A stretch of 64,000 bases of DNA from VRUE01 sp963712595 (GCA_963712595.1 CAVQIM010000001.1:62001-126000); one strand, 5' to 3'; positions 25,500 through 34,575 are shown, numbered from the stretch's first letter. A program made the numbers and translations. The notes: generated by a model not told the origin, from the letters alone.

Positions 25500-26821
25500 T
25501 AGAGAGATCGGCTCAGAAGCCTCTCTGTCCCGGTAAGCGTCTGCGAGGTCGCATCACTGATCTCGACCATGACGAGATCGCCAGGACTCGCCGTCCCTTC
25601 GAAGTTCACAGCCTTGTTGTGCCGAGTCCGCCCCCGCAGTTTCGTCTCATCGGTCCGACTGGTCCCTTCAACGAGCACCTCCATCTCCCGCCCCACGAAC
25701 CGCTCCGCCCGTTTGCCCGCCCGCCGCTGCACCAGCGCGACAAGCCGCTCCATCCGCTCCACCTTGACCGGGTGCGCCACCTGTCCGTCCATCTCGGCCG
25801 CCTCGGTCTCCCGCCGCGGTGAGAAGACGAAGGTGAAGGCGCTGTCGTAGCCGACCTCGTCGACGACTTCCAGGGTCTGCTCGAAGTCGTCCTCGGTCTC
25901 ACCCGGGAAGCCGACGATGATGTCGGTGGTGATCGCGCAGTCGGGAACGTGTTCGCGGATCAACGAGACCCGGTCCATATAGCGCTGACGGTCGTAGGTG
26001 CGGCGCATGCGCTTGAGCACGGCGCTGGAGCCGGACTGCAGCGGCAGGTGGATGTGCTCGCAGACCGAGGGCAATTCGGCGTGGGCGAGGATCACGTCCT
26101 CCTTCATGTCCTTCGGGTGCGGGCTCGTGTAGCGGATGCGCTCGATCCCGTCGACCGCGTCGATTCGCGCCAGCAGCTCCGAGAAGCCGATGCGAGCCTC
26201 CTTCGGCAGGTCGCGCCCGTAGCTGTTCACGTTCTGTCCCAGCAGGGTGACCTCGAGCACGCCGTCGGCGGCGAGCGCCTCGGCCTCGGCGGCGAGCTCG
26301 GCCGGGTTGCGGCTGACCTCGCGGCCGCGGGTCGAGGGCACGATGCAGTAGGCGCACTTGCAGTTGCAGCCCTGGGAGACCTGCAGCCAGCCCTGGAACT
26401 CGCGCGCGCGTCGGGTCGGCAGGTGGCCGGAGAAATCCTCGAACTCGAAGTAGCCCTGGGCGCTGAGCGAATCGGAGTTGAGGAACTCCGCCAGCCTGTG
26501 GATCTGGCCGGGGCCGAAGGCGACGTCGACGAAGGGAAAGCGTTGGAAGACCTCGTCCTTGACCGACTGGGCCCAACAGCCACCCACGCCGACCACGCGA
26601 TCGGGGTCTTCCGACTTGAGCCGCTTCGCCTCGCCCAGGTGGGCGATGAAGCGGGTGTCGGCGGACTCGCGGATCGAGCAGGTGTTGAAGAGGATCAGGT
26701 CGGCGCTGTCCCGGCTCTCCGCCTCCTCGTAGCCCAGCGACTCGAGCATCCCCTGCATACGCTCGGAGTCGTGCACGTTCATCTGACATCCGAACGTCGT
26801 TACGTGATAGCGCCTGCTCAT
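25499..26821 (-). CDS. miaB: tRNA-2-methylthio-N6-dimethylallyladenosine synthase
   Basis: MiaB is a radical-SAM methylthiotransferase acting on i6A37 of tRNA. The 440-residue protein has the N-terminal UPF0004 domain with cluster cysteines 12, 48 and 82. The radical-SAM cluster is Cys152, Cys156 and Cys159 in GCNCKCAYC, with an extra Cys154 between them. The C-terminal TRAM domain is complete (about 375-440). The miaA gene follows after a 137-bp gap that holds a palindromic repeat. A second repeat lies before its start. Confidence 0.96.
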   Translation of the reverse strand: MSRRYHVTTFGCQMNVHDSERMQGMLESLGYEEAESRDSADLILFNTCSIRESADTRFIAHLGEAKRLKSEDPDRVVGVGGCWAQSVKDEVFQRFPFVDVAFGPGQIHRLAEFLNSDSLSAQGYFEFEDFSGHLPTRRAREFQGWLQVSQGCNCKCAYCIVPSTRGREVSRNPAELAAEAEALAADGVLEVTLLGQNVNSYGRDLPKEARIGFSELLARIDAVDGIERIRYTSPHPKDMKEDVILAHAELPSVCEHIHLPLQSGSSAVLKRMRRTYDRQRYMDRVSLIREHVPDCAITTDIIVGFPGETEDDFEQTLEVVDEVGYDSAFTFVFSPRRETEAAEMDGQVAHPVKVERMERLVALVQRRAGKRAERFVGREMEVLVEGTSRTDETKLRGRTRHNKAVNFEGTASPGDLVMVEISDATSQTLTGTERLLSRSL

Positions 26822-26831
26822 GCCACCCAGG

Positions 26832-26940
26832 GTACTGACGGTGCGAGAGGCAAGCAGATCAAGGACGCAGGGAGCGAAGCGTGCTCCGCACGTCAGCGAC
26901 CGAGGACGCAGAGATGCGCCGCCTATCGCACCGTCAGTAC
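26832..26940. repeat. Palindromic repeat, family F (copy 1)
   Basis: The outer arms GTACTGACGGTGCGAGAGGC (26832-26851) and its inverse (26921-26940) match at 19 of 20 bases. The right arm contains the last codons and the stop of the cupredoxin gene. Inside are the core blocks AGGACGCAGGGAG (26862-26874) and CGACCGAGGACGC (26897-26909). They recur with nearly the same spacing at 48271-48319 within unrelated arms. It fills the gap before miaB. Confidence 0.75.
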
Positions 26941-27513
26941 GCCTTCCATGCCTGCTTCGGCATGACCCGGCACCGTGCAGAGGAAGGTGTAGGTGCCGGG
27001 GGTGAGGTCGGTGCTCACCGAGGTCTTGCCTTCGACGATCGTTTCGGAGGTCGCGATCTGCTTGCCGTCCTGCTCGATCGCGACGTTGTGTTCGAGCGGT
27101 GCCGGGTTGGTGAGGTCGATCGTCACCTCACCCGGCTTGCCGCTCAGCTTCGTGGTGTCGAAGGCGAGCTCGGTCGGGGAGGCGGCCAGCTGAAGGGTGC
27201 TCCCAGAGCCCTTTGTCGCCGGCTGGGTTTTCGGCGCCGGCTTTTCTTCCGCGCCGTCTCTGACCGGAGAGGCCTCCTCCTCGGTGATTTCCTCGCCCGC
27301 CTTGGAGAACTCCGCGGCCTTTGCCTCCTGCTCGTCCTGGGCGTGCAGGACGGCGAAGGTCGTGGCGCAGCCGACCAGGACGACGAACCAGGCGGCAACC
27401 AGCGGCGTGGCGCGCCCGGGGAATTTCGGCAGGCGCAGGCCAAGCAGGCTCACCACCACCGCGGAGACCGCCAGCGCGATTCCGCAGATGTAGAAGAGGT
27501 CGCCGTTGCTCAT
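26923..27513 (-). CDS. Membrane-anchored cupredoxin (plastocyanin-like)
   Basis: The 196-residue protein has two N-terminal membrane helices (about 8-27 and 36-57), an acidic Glu-rich linker and a C-terminal cupredoxin domain. The type-1 copper ligands are all present: His142 (LEHNV), Cys179 (FLCTVPGH), His184 and Met189. It probably carries electrons on the outer face of the membrane, for example towards an oxidase. The partner is not in this window. Its 3' end forms one arm of the family F repeat, so the mRNA would end in a long hairpin. Confidence 0.88.
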   Translation of the reverse strand: MSNGDLFYICGIALAVSAVVVSLLGLRLPKFPGRATPLVAAWFVVLVGCATTFAVLHAQDEQEAKAAEFSKAGEEITEEEASPVRDGAEEKPAPKTQPATKGSGSTLQLAASPTELAFDTTKLSGKPGEVTIDLTNPAPLEHNVAIEQDGKQIATSETIVEGKTSVSTDLTPGTYTFLCTVPGHAEAGMEGVLTVR

Positions 27514-27548
27514 CGCGGCGGAATCCTATCCACGGGGCGCAGGCGCCG

Positions 27549-28631
27549 TCAGGCTGCCTGCGCCTCCTCAACCGGCGGCGATTCCGTCTTCGCAGCCTCG
27601 CCGCCGATGCCGAGCGCCGTGCGGATCTTTGCCTCGATCTCGTTGGCGATCTCCGGGTTCTCGACAAGGAACTGCTTCGCGTTGTTGCGCCCCTGTCCGA
27701 GCCTCGTCTCACCGTAGGAGAAAAAGGCTCCGCTCTTGCGCACGATGTCGTGCTCGATGCCGAAGTCGAGCAGCTCTCCTTCGCGAGAGATTCCGGCTCC
27801 GTACTCGATCTCGAACTCCGCCTGGCGGAACGGGGCCGCAACCTTGTTCTTGACCACTTTGACCCGGACCCGGTTGCCGACCGCCTCGGTCCCGTCCTTG
27901 AGCGTCTCGATGCGGCGGATGTCCAGCCGCTGCGAGGCGGCGAACTTGAGGGCCCGCCCTCCGGGCTGGGTCTCCGGCGAGCCGAACTGGACCCCCACCT
28001 TTTCGCGAATCTGGTTGGTGAAGACGCAGACCGTGTTGGTGCGGTTGAGATTGCCGGCCAGCTTGCGCATCGCCTGCGACATCAGCCGCGCTTGCAGGCC
28101 GACGGTCTGGTCGCCGATCTGCCCGTCCAGCTCGGCCTTCGGCGTCAACGCGGCGACCGAGTCGATTGCGACGACGTCGATTGCGGCGGAGGCGATCAGG
28201 CGGTCGGCGATCTGCAGCGCCTGCTCGCCGTAGTCGGGCTGGGAGACGAGCAGCTCGTCGGTGTCGACGCCGATCGCCCGCGCGTAGATCGGGTCCATCG
28301 CGTGCTCGGTGTCGATGAAAACGCAGACCCCGCCCTTCGCCTGCGCCTCGGCGATGACGTGGTAGACGAGCGTCGTCTTTCCTGACGCCTCGGGACCGAA
28401 GATCTCGACGATCCGCCCCCGCGGCACGCCGCCGATGCCGAGCGCGAGATCGAGCGCGAGAGCGCCGGTGGGGATCGCTTCGACCGGCAGCGCGCTGCCG
28501 GAGCCGAGCCGCATCAGGGAGCCCTCGCCGAACTCCCTTTTGATGTGCGTGACCGCGTTCTCGAGCGCTGCGTCCTTCGCTTTGGCCTCCTTCGCCGAGG
28601 CGTCCTTCAACGTCGCTTTCTTGTCTGCCAT
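27549..28631 (-). CDS. recA: Recombinase A
   Basis: RecA forms filaments on single-stranded DNA, drives strand exchange and triggers SOS induction. The 360-residue protein has Walker A GPEASGKTT (79-87), Walker B VVAIDSVAAL near 150 and the L2 loop region NQIREKVGVQFGSPE. The C-terminal domain is normal. The Lys/Ala-rich first 25 residues are longer than usual. The start ATG lies five bases after the thpR stop, with GAGG upstream. I saw no GAAC-N4-GTTC LexA box of the actinobacterial type upstream of recA or thpR. Confidence 0.98.
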   Translation of the reverse strand: MADKKATLKDASAKEAKAKDAALENAVTHIKREFGEGSLMRLGSGSALPVEAIPTGALALDLALGIGGVPRGRIVEIFGPEASGKTTLVYHVIAEAQAKGGVCVFIDTEHAMDPIYARAIGVDTDELLVSQPDYGEQALQIADRLIASAAIDVVAIDSVAALTPKAELDGQIGDQTVGLQARLMSQAMRKLAGNLNRTNTVCVFTNQIREKVGVQFGSPETQPGGRALKFAASQRLDIRRIETLKDGTEAVGNRVRVKVVKNKVAAPFRQAEFEIEYGAGISREGELLDFGIEHDIVRKSGAFFSYGETRLGQGRNNAKQFLVENPEIANEIEAKIRTALGIGGEAAKTESPPVEEAQAA

Positions 28632-28636
28632 CTATC

Positions 28637-29224
28637 TCACCTCAGCTCGATTTGGGCCAGCGGGACGTACTCTGCCCCGGAAGGCTTGAGTTCAGAACGG
28701 TAAAGACGGACCCGGACGAGACGCGTGGGCTGCAAGAGGTCTCTCGGCAGCGCTCCGGGCAGCCGCTCGACACGCCGCGGCCGCTGCGAGCCCTTGCCCT
28801 CGGGCTTGACCCTGGCGACCGTGACGTGGGGCCAGAAGGGGCGCTTCTCGGGTTTGTAGAGACGGGCGGAGACGAGCTTCTCCTGCAGCTCGGCCTGCAA
28901 GGCGACGGCTCCCGGGGAGTCCGCCGGAAGTGCGAAGAGGCGCGCTCGGCGGAGCGAGGGCTTCGCCGCCGGGTCGCCCAGCCCGATCGTCGGCGCCGGC
29001 GACGCGAGCCCGGCGACGATCTCGCCAAGCCGCTCGACGTCCCGTTCGGGCCGCCAGCCGAGAAAGGCCAGCGTGACGTGCAGCGACTCGCGCCGCACCG
29101 GCCGTAGCGCGGGGTCCGCCAGCTCCCGTCGCCCCCACTCCACGAGTCCATCCCTCGTCGCCTCCGGCAGGTCGAGGGCAACGAACAACCGCAGCCGCGG
29201 GCTCTTTAGCCTCTCCTTCGCCAT
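28637..29224 (-). CDS. thpR: RNA 2',3'-cyclic phosphodiesterase (2'-5' RNA ligase family)
   Basis: ThpR opens 2',3'-cyclic phosphates on RNA ends. The 195-residue protein has the two catalytic HxTx motifs of the 2H family, HVTL (49-52) and HVTV (133-136), at the expected spacing. The thpR-recA pair, with cinA nearby, is a common arrangement. Here a secreted-protein gene separates cinA from thpR. TTGACG on the - strand at 29284-29279 could be a -35 box, but the -10 region is poor. Confidence 0.92.
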   Translation of the reverse strand: MAKERLKSPRLRLFVALDLPEATRDGLVEWGRRELADPALRPVRRESLHVTLAFLGWRPERDVERLGEIVAGLASPAPTIGLGDPAAKPSLRRARLFALPADSPGAVALQAELQEKLVSARLYKPEKRPFWPHVTVARVKPEGKGSQRPRRVERLPGALPRDLLQPTRLVRVRLYRSELKPSGAEYVPLAQIELR

Positions 29225-29310
29225 GCGGCGACGCTACGGGGTCGTGACGCACGGGACAAGACACGAACGTCAAGCAGTCGTCAATTCTCTGTCGCTCAAG
29301 CCATATGAGC

Positions 29311-30105
29311 TCACCGCGGCAAACGACGACCGCACCGATTGCGCGCCTGCTTCTCCACTTTCGGACTGGGGATGATCCCTCGCCGCGTGCGCGATCTCGA
29401 TCTCCGGTGGCAGCGCCTCCTCGGTTGCCCGACGACGCCCGCTGCCGGGCTCGCGGATGGCTCTCCGGGGCCTGACACGCTCAATGGCCACGCGCTATCG
29501 GCTGGCGCTGGAGGCGGTGATGGCGACTTCGGGCTATCGGGTGGCGCGGGCGGCGGTGACGGCAGTTCCAGCAGCGCCGAATCGAATGAAAAGTTGGATG
29601 ACGAGTAGATCCCATGGCAGTCCCAACCGCCGAGCCAACCGCAATGGAAGTCCGTGCGTTCCTCCAGGGCCGACAGGCAGAGCAGGAGCGTGTCGGCTCC
29701 GTGGGGAAGCGAGACGTCCGAAAGGTCGAAGTTGGTAGCGCCCTCTCCTGTGCGTTTCTCGTCTTCCCAGATGACTTCGATGCCATCCGTGATGGAGTCC
29801 AGGTTTCGCCCCGGTGAGGAGCAGCTCTCCCCTGAAGACGTTGGCCCGATCGTGGCGTAGGACGTCCAGACGCTGCAGCTCCACGATGGAACCGACTCTG
29901 GGTCCCAGGGCTCGTCCGGCCATTCTTCGCAAGGCTCGGTCCATTCGACGAATCCGGCGAGGCTGGCGTGAGTCCCGTTAGCACTCACCTCTGCCCGAGT
30001 GAATTCGCCGCTCGAGGCCGAGGCGGTAGCGGCGGCGAGAGCGGCGACGACCAAGCCGACCCCCACGATCAAGGCGACCCGGGCTTTCCTTTTCGCGAAC
30101 ATCAT
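29311..30105 (-). CDS. Secreted Cys- and Pro-rich protein, function unknown
   Basis: I do not recognise this 264-residue exported protein. A Sec signal peptide (MMFAKRK, then a hydrophobic run ending near ASA at 31) leads into an acidic, Trp- and Cys-rich domain (about 40-175). Eight cysteines lie in that domain, probably in disulfides. A Pro/Ser-rich spacer (about 180-220) and a very basic tail with two cysteines follow. The codon use is less GC-rich than in neighbouring genes. It interrupts the common cinA-thpR neighbourhood and has its own promoter, so it may be a recent insertion. Confidence 0.65.
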   Translation of the reverse strand: MMFAKRKARVALIVGVGLVVAALAAATASASSGEFTRAEVSANGTHASLAGFVEWTEPCEEWPDEPWDPESVPSWSCSVWTSYATIGPTSSGESCSSPGRNLDSITDGIEVIWEDEKRTGEGATNFDLSDVSLPHGADTLLLCLSALEERTDFHCGWLGGWDCHGIYSSSNFSFDSALLELPSPPPAPPDSPKSPSPPPAPADSAWPLSVSGPGEPSASPAAGVVGQPRRRCHRRSRSRTRRGIIPSPKVEKQARNRCGRRLPR

Positions 30106-30116
30106 TTCCGAGCGAA

Positions 30117-30145
30117 ACTCTATAAGTACCCAAATTTGCCTTCAA
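30117..30145 (-). promoter_or_regulatory. Likely promoter of the Cys/Pro-rich secreted protein
   Basis: On the - strand TTGAAG (30145-30140) and TAGAGT (30122-30117), the latter within TATAGAGT, are 17 bases apart. This A/T-rich stretch stands out from the GC-rich surroundings. A transcript would start close to the ATG at 30105, leaving little or no leader. Confidence 0.5.
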
Positions 30146-30158
30146 GGCGTTCCCCTTT

Positions 30159-31487
30159 CTACAGAGGCGCCTCGCTGCCGCTGAGCAGGATTCGGAGCAT
30201 GTGCATCCCGACCAGGGCCGAGCGCTCGCGGACGTCGGCGCGGCCGCCGGGGATGACGGGGTCGCGGGCAAGGGCGGTGCCGTCGGCGAGGCGGGCGTTG
30301 AAGCAGACATAGCCGACGGGCTTCTCCTCGCTGCCGCCGTCGGGCCCGGCGATGCCGGTGATCGAGACCGCCACGTCGGCCCCGAAGCGCTCCAGGGCGC
30401 CAATCGCCATCGCCTCGGCTACCTCGGGCGAGACCGCTCCCCTAGCCTCGATCAGTTCGGGGTCGACGCCGAGCAGCTCTGCCTTGGCGCCGTTGGCGTA
30501 GGCGACGACGCTGCCGGCGAGGTAGGCCGAGGCGCCGGGAAGGTTGGTTATGCGGGCAGCCAGCAGGCCGCCGCTGCAGGACTCGGCCAGGCCGAGCCGG
30601 TGACCCCCGAGGAGGCCGGCAACCTGCGAGTCGATCGTCTCTCCGTCGAGGCTGAAGAGGTGGCGCGGATGGCGCTCTGCCAGCCCGGCTTGCACCGCCT
30701 CGGCCGTCGCCGCCGCCTCGTCGCGGTAGCGCACGTCGATCTCGATCTCACCGCGCCGCAGGCAGGTGGTGATCTCGACCTCGGGTACGGCGATTCCCCC
30801 GTCCTCGATCTCGCGCAGGCTCTTGGCTATCTCCGACTCGGGGACGCCGAACATGCGCAGGGTGTAGCCGCGCAGCGGCGAGGCCCTGTCGAGCAGCTGC
30901 CGCAGCGGCTCGGTTTCGAGCGCGGCAGGCCACATCGGCTGCAGCTCGCGTGGCGGGCCCGGCAAGACGACGACGAACTTGCCGTCGGCGGGGACGACTA
31001 GGCCGGGCGCCGTCCCAACCGGATCGAGTGGGATCGAGCCCTCGGGGATCATCGCCTGCTTGCGGTTCGCCTCGCGCACCGCCTCCTCGTCGAAGTTGAA
31101 GCGGCGGGCGAAGCCGCGCAGGATCTCCGCGATCTTCTCCTCCACCGCCTCGTCGAGCACGATCTCCCGCCCGGCGAACCTAGCGACCACCTCAGCGGTG
31201 AGGTCGTCGGCGGTCGGGCCCAGGCCGCCCGAGGTGACGATCAGGTCCATGCCCTCGGCGGCCATGAAGCGGAGCGCCGCCAGCAGGTCGTCGGGCCGGT
31301 CGCCGACGACGAGGATGTGAGCGACCTCCACGCCCAGCTCCGCCAGCCGTTCGGAGACCCATGGCCCGTTGCGGTCGGCGATCCGGCCGGTCAGAACCTC
31401 GGTCCCGGTGACCACTATCCCCGCCCTCACCTCAGCCGCCCCCGGACGCGGGAGCGAATCCCTGTCCATATCTGATTCTTCAGGCAT
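30159..31487 (-). CDS. cinA: CinA family protein (nicotinamide-nucleotide amidase)
   Basis: CinA has an N-terminal MoaB-like COG1058 domain (ADP-ribose pyrophosphatase in some species) and a C-terminal NMN deamidase domain. The 442-residue protein shows both. VVTGTEVLTGRIADRN and VTSGGLGPTADD belong to the first. LAESCSGGLLA near 325 with the catalytic Ser, and SITGIAGPDGGSEEKPVG, belong to the second. It is full length. It would recycle pyridine nucleotides. The start is an ATG 27 bp after the rodZ-like gene; MDRD at residue 7 is an alternative. Confidence 0.94.
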   Translation of the reverse strand: MPEESDMDRDSLPRPGAAEVRAGIVVTGTEVLTGRIADRNGPWVSERLAELGVEVAHILVVGDRPDDLLAALRFMAAEGMDLIVTSGGLGPTADDLTAEVVARFAGREIVLDEAVEEKIAEILRGFARRFNFDEEAVREANRKQAMIPEGSIPLDPVGTAPGLVVPADGKFVVVLPGPPRELQPMWPAALETEPLRQLLDRASPLRGYTLRMFGVPESEIAKSLREIEDGGIAVPEVEITTCLRRGEIEIDVRYRDEAAATAEAVQAGLAERHPRHLFSLDGETIDSQVAGLLGGHRLGLAESCSGGLLAARITNLPGASAYLAGSVVAYANGAKAELLGVDPELIEARGAVSPEVAEAMAIGALERFGADVAVSITGIAGPDGGSEEKPVGYVCFNARLADGTALARDPVIPGGRADVRERSALVGMHMLRILLSGSEAPL

Positions 31488-31514
31488 TCGCGGGAGCAGA
31501 GGCGGCGGCGTTTG

Positions 31515-32288
31515 TCATGTACAGGTCGGCCGTTCTGCTTCGGAGAGCTCGGTCAGCTGGCCCGAGGAGTCGATCGTGTACCCGATCGGGCTGGACGTCG
31601 CCGGGATTTCCGCTTCCTTGCCGTCGATGAGCATCGAGACCTCCCCGTTGCCGAAGGAGACGGTGAAGCTACCGGAGCGGAAGGGTCCCTCCGCGGCTCC
31701 CGCTTCGAGGATCTGTCCGTCGACCAGGGGCTGGCCCTTGGCGTCGACCAGGCAGACCCAGACTTCGGCGCTGGCGGCGAGGCGCATCGAGACGCCGTCC
31801 CCTTGCGGTTGCACCGGTTGGCCCTGGCCCTCCCCCCGGTTACGTCCCTGCGTGGCCCTTTGCTGTCCCGCGACCCCACCGTCGCCATCGTCGCTGCCGC
31901 CGGGCAGCAGAACGATCACCAGGGCCGCGGCCGCGACGACCCCCGTGACGGCGAGCCAGCCCGCGGGAGGGATCGGCCGCCGGGTCCGGGCGGGGGGCCG
32001 AGTTGCCGGGACCGGCGTCGTCGGCTCGGCCGCTCCACGGCCGGCGGGAGTGACTTCGACGCTGCCGCGGTAGACGTCGGCGAGTCGCTCTCCGTCCAGG
32101 CCCAGGAAGGAGGCGTAGGTGCGGATGAAGCCGCGTGTGTAGACGCCGCCGGGAAGCACGTCCCACTCTTCGTTCTCGATTGCCCGCAGGTAGCGGACGC
32201 GGATCCGCGTCGCCGCTTCGACCTCCTCGAGGTCGATTTTGCGGCGGTTTCGCGCCTCGCGCAGGATCGTCCCGATGCGGCTGTCCAT
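31515..32288 (-). CDS. RodZ-like membrane protein with N-terminal helix-turn-helix
   Basis: The 257-residue protein has the RodZ layout. A cytoplasmic Xre-type helix-turn-helix (about 1-70, with LREARNRRKIDLEEVE) comes first, then a Pro/Arg-rich spacer and one transmembrane helix (about 112-130). After a Gly/Gln-rich stretch comes a periplasmic-type DUF4115 domain (about 165-257). RodZ links MreB to the wall machinery in rods, but no mreB is in this window, so the role here is open. The ATG at 32288 is preceded by GGGGG. It lies between ftsK and cinA. Confidence 0.85.
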   Translation of the reverse strand: MDSRIGTILREARNRRKIDLEEVEAATRIRVRYLRAIENEEWDVLPGGVYTRGFIRTYASFLGLDGERLADVYRGSVEVTPAGRGAAEPTTPVPATRPPARTRRPIPPAGWLAVTGVVAAAALVIVLLPGGSDDGDGGVAGQQRATQGRNRGEGQGQPVQPQGDGVSMRLAASAEVWVCLVDAKGQPLVDGQILEAGAAEGPFRSGSFTVSFGNGEVSMLIDGKEAEIPATSSPIGYTIDSSGQLTELSEAERPTCT

Positions 32289-32324
32289 CCCCCAATTGTC
32301 CCTAACCACCTCGACCCGGACGGG

Positions 32325-32369
32325 TCCGGTGCGCTTTATCCACCCAATGCGTAGATAAGGCGCGCCGGA
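32325..32369. repeat. Small palindromic repeat, family D (copy 1)
   Basis: The outer arms TCCGGTGCGCTTTATC and GATAAGGCGCGCCGGA pair over 16 positions with two G-T wobbles. The inner loop reads GCATTG on the - strand. It fills the gap between ftsK and the rodZ-like gene. Copies 2 and 3 share the TCCGGTGCGC arm, and copy 4 has the same plan with other arms. Confidence 0.75.
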
Positions 32370-32375
32370 ATGGGT

Positions 32376-34532
32376 CTACTCGGGCACTGCGGCGGGAGGC
32401 TCTGACTCGACGTCAAGCTCAGGAGCGCCGCTGTTGAGCCTGGCCAGGTCGGCCTGTGTGATCAGCACCTGGCGCGGCTTCGAGCCTTCGTAGCCGGAGA
32501 TCACACCGCGCCGCTCGAGCATGTCGATCAGCCGGCCGGCGCGGGTGTAGCCGACCCGCAGGCGGCGCTGGATCATCGATACCGAAGCCGTTTCCGTCTC
32601 GACCACGACGCGGATCGCCTCGTCGAGCAGATCGTCGCTGTCGGGGTCGTAGTCGCCCTCGGCTTCGACCCCCTTCTCCTCCTGAACCTCGAGCAGCTCC
32701 GCCTCGAATTCGGGTTCGCCCTGCTTGGCCCAGTGGCCGGTGATCCGGGCGATCTCCTCCTCGGTGATGAAGGCGCCCTGGATGCGCTGCAGCTTCGAGG
32801 TGCCGGCGCCGCGGAAGAGCATGTCCCCCTGGCCGAGCAGGGCCTCCGCCCCGCCCTGGTCGAGGATCACCCGCGAATCGGTCTGCGAGGAGACGGCGAA
32901 GGCGATCCGGGCCGGGATATTGACCTTGATCGTGCCGGTGATGATGTCGGTAGAGGGGCGCTGGGTCGCCAGCACGAGGTGGATCCCGGTGGCGCGGGAC
33001 TTCTGCGCCAGCCTGATGATCGAGTCCTCGACCTCGGCCGGCGAGACCATCATCAGGTCCGCGAGCTCGTCGATCACGCAGAGGATGTGGGGCAACTGGG
33101 GCTCGCCGGCCTTGACCCGGGCCCGGTTGAGCTCGGCGAGGTTGCGGCAGCGAGCCTGGCCCATGATCCCGTAGCGGCTCTCCATCTCGCCGATCAGGTT
33201 GGCGAGCACGTTGGCGGCGAGCCGCGGCGAGGTGACGACCGGGGTCAGCAGGTGGGGAACGTTCTCGTAGTGGTTGAGCTCGACCTGCTTGGGGTCGACC
33301 AGGACCAGTCGCACCTCGTTGGGCGAAGCCTGCATCAGGATCGAGGAGAGGATCGCGTTGACGCAGCCCGACTTGCCCGAGCCGGTGGTGCCGGCGACGA
33401 GCACGTGGGGCATCTTCGCCAGGTCGGTCCAGACCGGGTTGCCGTCGATCCCCTTGCCGAGCCAGGCGACCAGCGGCGACGTCTTCTCGGGCCGGCCGGC
33501 GTAGATGTCGCCAAGGCGGACGATGCGCCGGCGCGTGTTGGGCACCTCGACGCCGACCGCCTGCTTGCCCGGGATCGGGGCGAGGATGCGGATATCGGTC
33601 GAGGCAAGCGCGTAGGCGAGGTCGTTGCTGAGCTCGGTCACCTTCTTCACCTTGGTGCCCGGGGCCAAGCGCAGTTCGTAGCGCGAGACGTGCGGCCCAC
33701 TGACGATGCCAACGATCTTGGCCTCGACGCCGAAGTGGCCCAGCGCCTCGACCAGCTTGCGACCGACCGCCTCGTGATCGCGCGGGTCGACGCCCTTGTC
33801 GCCTTTCCCGCGTTCGAGGGCTTTCGCCGGCGGCGGGCGGTAGTCGATCTCCTCGGAAGCGGTGACGCCACGCTTGTTGCCCTGCGGAGTCAGCGCAATC
33901 TGCTCGCTGACGGCGGGAGCCGCCTCCCCCTCCAGGGCCTTCTCTTCTTCGGCTTCGATATCCGCCAGCTCCTGGTCGAAGTCCTGCGTAACGGGCTCCT
34001 CCGCGGCCTCCTCCGGCTCCTCGACCAGCGCCACGGTCGGCTCCATCCCCTCCTCGTCCGGATAGGCGCTCATCACGTCGGTGGCTCCAGGCTCGGTCTC
34101 GAACGAGTAGGTCTTCTCCCCCCGCCGGTCCCGCCGTGTCTGGATCGCGGTCTGAGCAACCCCCCTGCTGCCCATGAAGACGCGCCGCAGCCCCCGCCCA
34201 ATCCCCCGAAACAGCGTCGAGATCGAAGTCCCGGTCACGAGCAGCCCGCCGACCACCAACATCAGCACCGTAAAGATCCGAGCCCCCACCGTCCCGACCA
34301 GGTAAACGAGAGCCGTTTCGACCCCATAGCCGACCTTGCCCCCCTCCCAGCCAAAGAAGAGAACAAAGCTCAAATAGACCCCGGCAGCGATCAAAAACAG
34401 CCCCAGCAGGTCCAAATGCCGCTGCTGCAGCTCCGGCAGATGAAACCGAGACCCCCGAACCTTGACCTTCCCTTTGGCCGGCTTGCGAGAGCCGCCAGCT
34501 TTCCTCTTGACCGTCTTTTTCCGCACGAACAT
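32376..34532 (-). CDS. ftsK: DNA translocase FtsK/SpoIIIE
   Basis: FtsK pumps chromosomal DNA through the division septum. The 718-residue protein has membrane helices near the N-terminus (about 40-60 and 75-110, with few spans) and an acidic linker to about 230. The motor has Walker A GTTGSGKS (381-388) and Walker B LCVIDELADLMM near 478. The C-terminal gamma winged helix (about 630-695, with RRLRVGYTRAGRLIDMLE) recognises orienting sequences. Length is normal. The upstream 227-bp gap is shared with the divergent response regulator and contains a palindromic repeat. Confidence 0.97.
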   Translation of the reverse strand: MFVRKKTVKRKAGGSRKPAKGKVKVRGSRFHLPELQQRHLDLLGLFLIAAGVYLSFVLFFGWEGGKVGYGVETALVYLVGTVGARIFTVLMLVVGGLLVTGTSISTLFRGIGRGLRRVFMGSRGVAQTAIQTRRDRRGEKTYSFETEPGATDVMSAYPDEEGMEPTVALVEEPEEAAEEPVTQDFDQELADIEAEEEKALEGEAAPAVSEQIALTPQGNKRGVTASEEIDYRPPPAKALERGKGDKGVDPRDHEAVGRKLVEALGHFGVEAKIVGIVSGPHVSRYELRLAPGTKVKKVTELSNDLAYALASTDIRILAPIPGKQAVGVEVPNTRRRIVRLGDIYAGRPEKTSPLVAWLGKGIDGNPVWTDLAKMPHVLVAGTTGSGKSGCVNAILSSILMQASPNEVRLVLVDPKQVELNHYENVPHLLTPVVTSPRLAANVLANLIGEMESRYGIMGQARCRNLAELNRARVKAGEPQLPHILCVIDELADLMMVSPAEVEDSIIRLAQKSRATGIHLVLATQRPSTDIITGTIKVNIPARIAFAVSSQTDSRVILDQGGAEALLGQGDMLFRGAGTSKLQRIQGAFITEEEIARITGHWAKQGEPEFEAELLEVQEEKGVEAEGDYDPDSDDLLDEAIRVVVETETASVSMIQRRLRVGYTRAGRLIDMLERRGVISGYEGSKPRQVLITQADLARLNSGAPELDVESEPPAAVPE

Positions 34533-34575
34533 GCCCCCCGCTTCGACGCAAATCGTCCCGAACCTGCGCCTGTAA

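Noticed and set aside
29225..29310. LexA/SOS box before thpR-recA
   Set aside because: No GAAC-N4-GTTC-like palindrome in the gap; only a weak TTGACG.
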